A DNA stretch of 64,000 nucleotides, from contig SHBP01000007.1 of NCBI GenBank assembly GCA_004211905.1, positions 50,143-114,142 on the forward strand. Reading direction: 5' to 3'. Numbering within the stretch: position 1 is the stretch's first letter; each line of letters opens with the position of its first letter. The translations under genes and the position numbers were made by a program. The notes beneath the pieces were generated by a model. The model did no database searches. It was not told the origin of the DNA and worked only from the letters and a program-made list of their open reading frames with translations. Source of the stretch: SAR92 clade bacterium (lineage in GTDB: Bacteria; Pseudomonadota; Gammaproteobacteria; Pseudomonadales; Porticoccaceae). Positions 57,615 through 64,000 of the stretch are shown here, in pieces.

Positions 57615-59051
57615 TCATGCTTGGATAGTGACCCATTTTAAATCGGTAAACGCATCCAAATCAGCCTCGGTACCTTCACGTCCAAAACCACTATCACCAA
57701 CACCACCAAATGGCACATGCGCCTCATCGGTAATTGATGGACTATTAATATGCACCATACCGGCTTCTATTCTTTTGGCAAACCTCATGGCCAAATGAAT
57801 ATTGGCGGTATATATCGCCGAGCTTAGTCCATAATTGGTGTTATTTGCCTCCGCGACTACCTCATCAAAATCGCTGAATCGGTATACAGAGACAACCGGG
57901 CCAAAGGTCTCTTCACGAAACACATCCATATCCGCGGTTACATCTAATAACACCGTGGGGGCACAGCGATTACCATCCCAGTTACCACCCGTTGCAACCG
58001 TTGCACCTTTGTTACGAGCATCCTCAATATGCCGCTTGATTCGCTCACGCTGGCGTTCACTAATAATCGGGCCAATAATGGTATCAGGATCACGCAGATC
58101 GCCCATACCTAATTTTCCAGCGATAGCCACATACATTTTTACAAATTGGTCATAGATTTTGTCATGCACATAAACACGACTCGAACCAATACAGGCCTGC
58201 CCCTGATGCATAAAAATGCCACGTATCGCACCTGGCACTGCCTCCTGTAAATCAGCATCATCCATAATAACGAGAGGGTTTTTACCACCTAATTCCAGGG
58301 TGACATGCTTATTATTCTCGGCACAGAGCTTTTGAATATGCTTGCCCACCACGGTTGATCCAGTAAAGGTTACCGACTTAACTAATGGATGACCGGTCAA
58401 TGCATCACCAATATCATAACCATTGCCAGCCACCACATTAAGGGCACCTGCAGGGAAACCTGCCTCGCTCATCAATTGGGCAAACTTAAGAGAAAGAATT
58501 GGATGTTCTTCCGATGGCAGCAACACCACAGTGCTTCCTGTGGCCAGTGCATTGGCGCACAGACGGCTGGCCTTAATCAAAGGCACATTAAATGGCGTAA
58601 TCACCGCTACCACACCACGCGCCTCTCGCCACGTCATACTGATACGTCCAGGATAATCAGAGGGCAGTGTTTTACCACTTAGATTGCGCACCATGCCCAC
58701 CGATGCTCGAATAAATGAAATCGCTTTATTGGTTTCAAATTCAGCTTTCTTAAGCGTCGAGCCACCTTCGCTGTGAAGTATTTCGATAAATTGTCCTTTT
58801 TGCTTTTCGAGGAGTTCCGCCGCTTTACATAACCAAGCTTCCCGATCATTGGTCGATGACTGGCTATAACTTAAAAATGCTGCATGGGCAGACTCTACCG
58901 CATTATCTATATCTGCAACGGTCCCTCGCACAACAGTGCCATAGAGACTGTCATCCAATGGGTTAAGTGTTTCCAATACAGCGTTACCGGATGAGGGAAC
59001 CTCGCGGCCATCTATCCAATGTCCCATAGCTTGATTATTATGCGTTGTCAT
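57615..59051 (-). CDS. Aldehyde dehydrogenase, aromatic-aldehyde type
   Basis: A 478-residue NAD(P)-dependent aldehyde dehydrogenase. Catalytic Cys287 (HQGQACIGSSRVYV), general base Glu253 (TLELGGKNP) and Asn154 (ITPFNVP) are intact. It is most like vanillin/benzaldehyde/salicylaldehyde dehydrogenases, which have the same IxPFNVPL and QACIGSSR-type segments. In this context it could turn vanillin-like aldehydes into acids that feed the protocatechuate pathway. The substrate is inferred. It lies 25 bases downstream of the SDR gene. Confidence 0.87.
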   Translation of the reverse strand: MTTHNNQAMGHWIDGREVPSSGNAVLETLNPLDDSLYGTVVRGTVADIDNAVESAHAAFLSYSQSSTNDREAWLCKAAELLEKQKGQFIEILHSEGGSTLKKAEFETNKAISFIRASVGMVRNLSGKTLPSDYPGRISMTWREARGVVAVITPFNVPLIKASRLCANALATGSTVVLLPSEEHPILSLKFAQLMSEAGFPAGALNVVAGNGYDIGDALTGHPLVKSVTFTGSTVVGKHIQKLCAENNKHVTLELGGKNPLVIMDDADLQEAVPGAIRGIFMHQGQACIGSSRVYVHDKIYDQFVKMYVAIAGKLGMGDLRDPDTIIGPIISERQRERIKRHIEDARNKGATVATGGNWDGNRCAPTVLLDVTADMDVFREETFGPVVSVYRFSDFDEVVAEANNTNYGLSSAIYTANIHLAMRFAKRIEAGMVHINSPSITDEAHVPFGGVGDSGFGREGTEADLDAFTDLKWVTIQA

Positions 59052-59076
59052 TTACTTAGATTTCCTCACCTATCAT

Positions 59077-59832
59077 TTAGAGGTTTACTTTGCCACCGTC
59101 GACATTCAATGTTTGTCCGGTCACAAAATCACTGTCAGTGGTAATCAGATACATCAAGGAGCCCAGCAGATCCTCAGGCAGCATCTCACGCTTAATTGAA
59201 CGCGACTGCACGGTTGGCCCACGCGCCGGATCAAAGCCTGCGTTGCCCTGCAGTGCCTCACTCTCAGTTAGCCCAGGGGCGATGGCATTAACCTGAATAT
59301 TCTTATCACCCAGCTCACGACCATGGCAACGCGTCAATGCTATAACGGCGCCTTTAGAGGCGGTGTAATGGGATAGGCCGGGAGGGCCATAATAAAATGT
59401 CCCCGAAGCTATATTGACGATCTTGCCGCCACCGGCACGCAACATGGCGGGAACCACCGCCCTAGTTGCCTGATGCACCCCTCTGGCATTTACCGTCATA
59501 ACTTTGTCAAATTCATCATTGTCTATCTGCATAAATGGCTTAGGTTGCAGCGCTGCAAAAACCGACGCGTTATTAACCAAAATATCGAGACTGCCAAATG
59601 TCTTCTCAGTGGTTTCAACCACGGCGGCAAGGTTGTCATCTGAGGTAACATCGACACTCATGCCTATTGCCGATCCACCCGCAGCGATAATTGCCTCAAC
59701 AGTGGTCTCGGTATCAAGCACATCGGTGACTACAACATTGGCCCCCTCTTGCGCCATACGTTTTGCCATCACCGCACCAATACCTCGGCCTGCACCAGTT
59801 ATAACCGCTGTCTTTCCATCTAATCGACCCAT
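59077..59832 (-). CDS. Short-chain dehydrogenase/reductase of the catabolic operon
   Basis: A 251-residue classical SDR with TGAGRGIG (12-19), NNAS (87-90) and the triad Ser143, Tyr156, Lys160 (YTASKGA), ending in the usual VDGG segment. The Asp in VTDVLD after the second strand favours NAD(H). It lies 14 bases behind the GST gene and 25 before the aldehyde dehydrogenase gene. A Calpha-alcohol or similar oxidation is possible, but it is shorter than Sphingobium LigD-type enzymes and I do not assign it to them. Confidence 0.88.
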   Translation of the reverse strand: MGRLDGKTAVITGAGRGIGAVMAKRMAQEGANVVVTDVLDTETTVEAIIAAGGSAIGMSVDVTSDDNLAAVVETTEKTFGSLDILVNNASVFAALQPKPFMQIDNDEFDKVMTVNARGVHQATRAVVPAMLRAGGGKIVNIASGTFYYGPPGLSHYTASKGAVIALTRCHGRELGDKNIQVNAIAPGLTESEALQGNAGFDPARGPTVQSRSIKREMLPEDLLGSLMYLITTDSDFVTGQTLNVDGGKVNL

Positions 59833-59846
59833 TTTTCTATCCTTCT

Positions 59847-60659
59847 TTAAATTTCTATTTCAATTATTTCAGCAACTTCAGGCCAACTTTTACTACCGAA
59901 GACCAACAAATCATTAGTCAAATCCTGTGGACACCAATCTAGAATTGCCGGTTTAAAACTGGGTATTTGTTGAATGCGCTGCCACCAATCGGCAAGGTAG
60001 GGTAAGCGACCTTCCCACCAACCCGACATACCCAACATGGCGACACGATTGACATAAGGCGTCAGTGCCACATCGGCTAGGCCAAACTCATCGCTGCATA
60101 ACCATCGTGTCTGCTGTAGATCGCTATCCATTTTTTTCAAATATTGATCATAGAGCCTAACTTTGTCTTTAGCCCCTGGGGCATCAAAACCATACTTGAC
60201 CACCTGTTTTTTAAATCCCGCCCAATCTACTGTGACCGAATGATCTGGAGTAGAAGCAAGGAATTCTTCCAATTCTTTTTCACTCAAATTTTTTCTAACA
60301 ATATGACGATGTGCACTGGCAAATGTCAGCGTGCCGCAGGCGGGATGTAGATGCTCATCAAGAATTTTGGTCCAGTAGCGGGTTTTCACATATTCGAATG
60401 GATCACTAGGTGTCATTGGTTTTTGTGGAAAAGCTAAATCGAGATATTCCATAATCACAGTAGATTCATTAAGAATCTTGCCGTCATGAATCAAGCTCGG
60501 CACCACTGCTTTTGGGTTGATTTTGATATAGTCCGGCTCAAACTGCTCACCCTTTAATATATCAACATAATGCGCTTCAAAATCTAGCCCTTTAAGAATC
60601 ATTGCCCAGCGAACTTTAGCTGCACAAACAGATGATCCATGATGGTAGAGGTCTAACAT
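59847..60659 (-). CDS. Glutathione S-transferase, LigF-like architecture
   Basis: A 270-residue GST with a thioredoxin-fold N-terminal domain (KINPKAVVPSLIHDGKILNESTVIMEYLD carries the cis-Pro and the Glu-Ser glutathione contacts) and a long helical C-terminal domain. The segment order (INP-VP-HDGK-ESTVI-EYL, then RYWTKILDEHL) is similar to beta-etherase LigF of Sphingobium, including the extended C-terminus. Beta-ether cleavage is only one possibility; conjugation or dehalogenation are others. AGGGAAT lies before the ATG. First enzyme gene after TonB receptor 2. Confidence 0.85.
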   Translation of the reverse strand: MLDLYHHGSSVCAAKVRWAMILKGLDFEAHYVDILKGEQFEPDYIKINPKAVVPSLIHDGKILNESTVIMEYLDLAFPQKPMTPSDPFEYVKTRYWTKILDEHLHPACGTLTFASAHRHIVRKNLSEKELEEFLASTPDHSVTVDWAGFKKQVVKYGFDAPGAKDKVRLYDQYLKKMDSDLQQTRWLCSDEFGLADVALTPYVNRVAMLGMSGWWEGRLPYLADWWQRIQQIPSFKPAILDWCPQDLTNDLLVFGSKSWPEVAEIIEIEI

Positions 60660-60707
60660 AATTTATTCCCTAATAGACGTTTCAATATTTTCGACTCTGG
60701 CCAAGGT

Positions 60708-60757
60708 GTGATAACTGCTTTATCACGACGAGTTTATTATCGAAAAAATAAACCCGT
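60708..60757. promoter_or_regulatory. Two tandem inverted repeats between TonB receptor 2 and the GST gene
   Basis: First repeat: GTGATAA (60708-60714) and TTATCAC (60720-60726) around 5 bases. Second repeat: an 11-bp stem at 60728-60738 and 60747-60757 with one G-T pair and an 8-base loop. They fill the 124-base gap after the receptor stop. Without a clear T-run they look more like mRNA stabilising or partial-termination hairpins than a full terminator; an operator is possible too. Confidence 0.5.
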
Positions 60758-60783
60758 CATGATGAAGCGCCTCTTCCCAGACT

Positions 60784-63051
60784 TTAAAATCTCATGCCAA
60801 GCTTTAATGTGATTTGACGGGGAGCTGCCATGGCAGAGATACTGTTTGGTCCAGAGGGCGCTGTCCAAGCATTGATTTTTTCATTACCTAGATTACGCCC
60901 TATCAAAGAGACTGTGGTTCTCTCGTCTGGCGATATCAACCGCACGCTCGCACCTAATAGGTTGTATGCCTTAGTGAAGGCAAAATCATAAAGCCCCACA
61001 TCTGTGTAATGATCATCGGTGTATGACAAATCAAGTCGTGCACTTAGATCCCAACCATTTACTGCGCCAGAAGAGAAATACTCAGCGTATCCAGACGCTT
61101 TGTTTGAAGGGGCATATTGAAGAGTCGCGCCGCTCATATCACAAACGCCACTGCTATTTATATATTGTGAAGCACAGTCTCCTGAGCCAACATACTCATC
61201 GTAGGTTGCATCGGTATAAGCATAATTGGCACCCAGGGTCCAATTTTCGCTAACGGCCCAACTAGACTCAACTTCAACACCCTTACTAGTTACATCAGCG
61301 GCATTACCCACTTTAAACGCTGGCTCTGATGCACTGGGTATTTGAGTCGATAGCTGTAATCCTTCAACACTCATGTGATAGAAAGTTACGTTTAACGACA
61401 AAGCATCCTGCATAAACAACCCTTTCATACCCAATTCAATACCGTCGATAAGCTCGGCGTCATATTGAATAGAACCATCTTGAGACTCAACGCGATCACT
61501 GAAGCCTCCCGTCTTGTGGCCTACCGAATAGGTAGCAAACACGTTAACATCTTCGTTAACATCAACTTGCAATGTTGCTGACGGTGTAAATTTACTTTCG
61601 TCTCGACTCTCAACTCTTAGCGGTATTGATTGCATTAGTGTGGGAGCGCTAGTTCCATAGGGTGTCATATACTCTTCAAAACTAAAGTCTTTAGTCTCGG
61701 TCGACCAGCGACCTCCTAATATTCCTGTAATCCTATCGTTTAAATACCAGCGCCCTTGAGCAAACACCGCGAAGGTGGAAGTGCTCTGAGTCCAGGGCTC
61801 ATGCTTACTTATATAGGGCCCCATTGGCTCAAAGTTAATATCGGAGTCCTGTTCGCGAGCTAAATCACTGTCCTCGTAGTAGAGTCCTGCAATGTAATCA
61901 AAAGTATCACTTTCGTCAGAGGTAAAGCGTAATTCTGAGCTAAAGCTTTCATACGTCTCTGCACGCTGGGCACGAAATACGTTTGCCAACCCACCATCTA
62001 ATCCGTGGAATCGATGCAAATAATCATAATCCTGATAGGCTGCAATAAACTTAATGCCTCCACCTTCGATTTCATGATCTACATCTACTACAAAACTCGT
62101 TGTTTCCATATCACGGCTCGGACAAAATGCTCCGATTGAAATAGATCCAGTTGCTTCCATGGCATTAGCATCTGAACAGTCCGACCAGATTTTCCAATCG
62201 AGGTCCGGCGAGAACTCACTTGCAGTTGCGACGCCAGCATTCGCAGCAAAACCCTGCCAAGCCTGCAGTGGCGGGCCACCAGTTGCTGACATCTCACCTG
62301 TATCTGTACCATTTTCGGTGTAATCCATGTATTGCATCTTTAAACCTATAGCGGTGGCATCACTGACATCTATAAGCAACTTCCCTTGAATACCTAGGTC
62401 TTCTCGTTGGGCGCCATCAGGCCCCTCCGCCTGATTTTCGTAAAAGCCATCTCTATCCTTGTATAAAACAGCTAATCGTCCTAAAACGTTGTTCGATACA
62501 CTACCTGATATAAAGCCATTCACTTCGCTGATACCGCCAGTTGTGGCAAACTGGCTATACGCTAAATTAACACCAACTTCAAACGTTTCAGTCGGGTCAT
62601 TTGTATGAATAATCAAAGCTCCTGCAGCAGTATTTTTACCAAACAACGTTCCCTGCGGGCCTCTCAAGACCTCCACTGACGCCACGTCGATAAAAGGATG
62701 TAAATTAATTGCTGCACGACTTATATAAACATCGTCAACAAAGCGACCAACAGACTGTTCAATAGAATGTGTTAAACCGCCGCCCAAACCACGGACATAA
62801 AGATTAGGAATAACCGCAGCACTGTTAATCTCAAAGTTTGGTACCACAATGGAAAGATCTTCCATATCAGTTATACCGATTTTTTCCATCATATCCGAAC
62901 TCACCGCCGAAACTGATACTGGAACGTCTTGAATCGTCTCGGCACGTTTGGTTGCAGTCACAATGACCTCTTCCAAAGCTGCATTAGCTTGAGATACTCC
63001 TAATAGCATAGCCGGAACCGCTGCTAAGCAGATCTTATTCTTGATTCTCAT
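60784..63051 (-). CDS. TonB-dependent outer membrane receptor 2
   Basis: A 755-residue receptor with a signal peptide (about 1-24, cleavage near ANA/AL), a TonB-box-like start (EEVIVTATKR), a plug (SVEVLRGPQGTLFGKNTAAG) and a barrel ending in Phe (ITLKLGMRF). It is only distantly like receptor 1, so the two probably import different compounds. An AGGGG ribosome site precedes the ATG. First gene of the row leading through GST, SDR, aldehyde dehydrogenase and redoxin. Copy B of the shared element lies 142 bases upstream. Confidence 0.93.
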   Translation of the reverse strand: MRIKNKICLAAVPAMLLGVSQANAALEEVIVTATKRAETIQDVPVSVSAVSSDMMEKIGITDMEDLSIVVPNFEINSAAVIPNLYVRGLGGGLTHSIEQSVGRFVDDVYISRAAINLHPFIDVASVEVLRGPQGTLFGKNTAAGALIIHTNDPTETFEVGVNLAYSQFATTGGISEVNGFISGSVSNNVLGRLAVLYKDRDGFYENQAEGPDGAQREDLGIQGKLLIDVSDATAIGLKMQYMDYTENGTDTGEMSATGGPPLQAWQGFAANAGVATASEFSPDLDWKIWSDCSDANAMEATGSISIGAFCPSRDMETTSFVVDVDHEIEGGGIKFIAAYQDYDYLHRFHGLDGGLANVFRAQRAETYESFSSELRFTSDESDTFDYIAGLYYEDSDLAREQDSDINFEPMGPYISKHEPWTQSTSTFAVFAQGRWYLNDRITGILGGRWSTETKDFSFEEYMTPYGTSAPTLMQSIPLRVESRDESKFTPSATLQVDVNEDVNVFATYSVGHKTGGFSDRVESQDGSIQYDAELIDGIELGMKGLFMQDALSLNVTFYHMSVEGLQLSTQIPSASEPAFKVGNAADVTSKGVEVESSWAVSENWTLGANYAYTDATYDEYVGSGDCASQYINSSGVCDMSGATLQYAPSNKASGYAEYFSSGAVNGWDLSARLDLSYTDDHYTDVGLYDFAFTKAYNLLGASVRLISPDERTTVSLIGRNLGNEKINAWTAPSGPNSISAMAAPRQITLKLGMRF

Positions 63052-63587
63052 GTTTAACCCCTATTTTAATATTTTGTAGTTTTGTTTAATCTATTTGTGT
63101 GTCTTTCAGACTAAATACGAAGACAGGCCAGCACAACACAATCACTATATTAGAATGCGATTAAAACGATAATACGCACATCACTGTACTGATTGTTCGT
63201 AAAACGCGGTCTATTAATCGAGGCTCAGAAAACACCCGCTAATTAAATCTATTAATTGCATGTCACTAATTTAGGAAGGCAGAAGTGCGTATAAACCATC
63301 AACTATATTGGCCTCTATAGGTAGTTGTCCAAAGTGTGGGAGATAAAATAGATAGGCTGGCAATAACATTAGTATTTGGTTCGCTCGAAAGATCTTGAGT
63401 ATTAATGTCTCAATCGGTGCAGCCACAGTACCAAGCTAAATCTCGTGATAATTCTATTGATCGTATATCGCGTTCAATATGTACACTGAGTAGATGATTA
63501 TCATTTAAGGGCCTTTTAATTACTATGAAGAACGGATGAAACCCACGAGTTTCCTCATCACTACTAATCTACTTATGGAGCGTATCT
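63052..63587. other. Long intergenic region between TonB receptor 2 and the last GST gene
   Basis: 536 bases with no gene I can support. It holds copy B of the shared element (63193-63220). A weak dyad, ATTGA (63456-63460) and TCAAT (63474-63478), about 110 bases before the GST gene may be an operator. The ribosome site GGAG at 63577-63580 belongs to the GST gene. Confidence 0.5.
63193..63220. promoter_or_regulatory. Shared 28-bp element, copy B (upstream of TonB receptor 2)
   Basis: Core TTCGTAAAACGCG at 63197-63209, in a stretch identical to copy A at 23 of 28 positions. It lies 142 bases before the TonB receptor 2 start and 368 bases before the divergent GST gene. See copy A for the inferred role. 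Confidence 0.65.
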
Positions 63588-64000
63588 ATGGGCGTCGTTA
63601 CACCCACCAATAAAGAAGTTTTAGATCTCAAAGGACTTCATCTTTTTCATGCTGGTGTCTCTAATTGCTCCATGCGTGTGCGCTTAACACTAGAAGAGAA
63701 AAAACTCCCCTGGGTCAGTCACCATATCGATCTGTTTAAAAAAGAAAATCTCACGCCTGAGTATTTTGGTATTAACCCTAAAGGTCTGGTACCGGTGCTG
63801 GTGGAGGATGGCGTGGTTATCACCGAGTCAGACGATATTATCGATCATCTCGATCGAAAATTTCCCGTACCCTCTCTCAGACCGACATCGGATGCAGGTC
63901 TAAGAGACATGTATGCATGGATGAAACTGGCGGTAAACAATCATATTGGCGCAGTTAAGACTTATATTTACTTTCATCAGGTGCAAGGTAAGATGAGTCA
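63588..64000 (+). CDS. Glutathione S-transferase, 3' end beyond the window
   Basis: 137 codons are visible from the ATG at 63588 (ribosome site GGAG 7 bases upstream), and the frame is still open at the window end. The protein starts MGVVTPTNKEVLDLKGLHLF and then shows a GST N-terminal domain: HAGVSNCSMRVRLTLEEKKL (with Ser/Cys near the catalytic position), INPKGLVPVLVEDG with the cis-Pro, and ITESDDIIDHLD with the glutathione-contact Glu-Ser. It differs clearly from the GST at 59847. The C-terminal domain lies outside. Divergent from the TonB receptor 2 operon. Confidence 0.85.
   Translation, partial: MGVVTPTNKEVLDLKGLHLFHAGVSNCSMRVRLTLEEKKLPWVSHHIDLFKKENLTPEYFGINPKGLVPVLVEDGVVITESDDIIDHLDRKFPVPSLRPTSDAGLRDMYAWMKLAVNNHIGAVKTYIYFHQVQGKMS

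Overview
The window reads as chromosomal DNA of a marine-type gammaproteobacterium with moderate GC content. The inference rests on a nadK-rhomboid-yeaC-DUF2797-pepN block like that of pseudomonads, a Bat operon, a split proton-translocating transhydrogenase, a caa3-type oxidase and two large TonB receptors with the mature start EEVIVTA. A SAR92/Porticoccaceae/OM60-like member of the Cellvibrionales would fit, but the genus cannot be read from the sequence alone. I see no rRNA, tRNA, CRISPR array, insertion sequence or phage genes.

Layout, bases 1-38,500 (mostly housekeeping). 1-6,940: moxR-DUF58-DUF4381-batA-batB/C-batD operon, cut at its 5' end by the window edge. 7,039-9,137: two-subunit sodium:solute symporter. 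9,422-11,095: double rubredoxin fused to its reductase, behind a 43-bp inverted-repeat element. 11,340-14,174: acyl-CoA racemase/CoA-transferase and acyl-CoA synthetase, followed by the decayed tail of a short-chain dehydrogenase. 14,691-19,956: nadK-rhomboid-yeaC-DUF2797-pepN, closed by a clear terminator. 20,144-27,083: shikimate-kinase-like protein, aromatic aminotransferase, alpha/beta hydrolase, two SDR-type proteins, PurC and two unknown proteins. 27,090-31,703: caa3-type cytochrome oxidase operon with two subunit III genes, divergent from a LuxR-type regulator. 32,824-35,397: clpB with a good sigma-32 promoter. 35,569-38,490: pntAA-pntAB-pntB with a terminator.

Layout, bases 38,840-64,000 (catabolic island). 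Genes for every step of the protocatechuate 4,5-cleavage pathway are present. ligA-ligB (ring opening) and ligC (dehydrogenase) are in separate units; a DUF2218-galD/ligU-ligK-ligJ-ligI operon takes the product to pyruvate and oxaloacetate. That operon is divergent from an unusual LysR-family regulator with two tandem DNA-binding domains. On the same strand, just upstream of ligAB, lie an MFS transporter, a lipoprotein sulfatase of the arylsulfatase family, an exported metallo-beta-lactamase-fold alkylsulfatase-like enzyme and a TonB receptor. Beyond a second LysR gene lies TonB receptor-GST-SDR-aldehyde dehydrogenase-redoxin, then a further GST gene running off the end.

How it may work together (inference): a TonB receptor imports a sulfated or ether-linked aromatic, exported sulfatases desulfate it in the periplasm, the MFS protein carries the acid inward, GST/SDR/aldehyde dehydrogenase enzymes convert side chains, and the 4,5-cleavage pathway finishes the ring. 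A 28-bp element is shared by the regions upstream of the MFS gene, the second TonB operon and the LysR gene at 56,002 (23/28 and 21/28 identical to the MFS copy), which suggests these units form one regulon. This sulfatase-coupled aromatic island is the best candidate in the window for an undescribed system.
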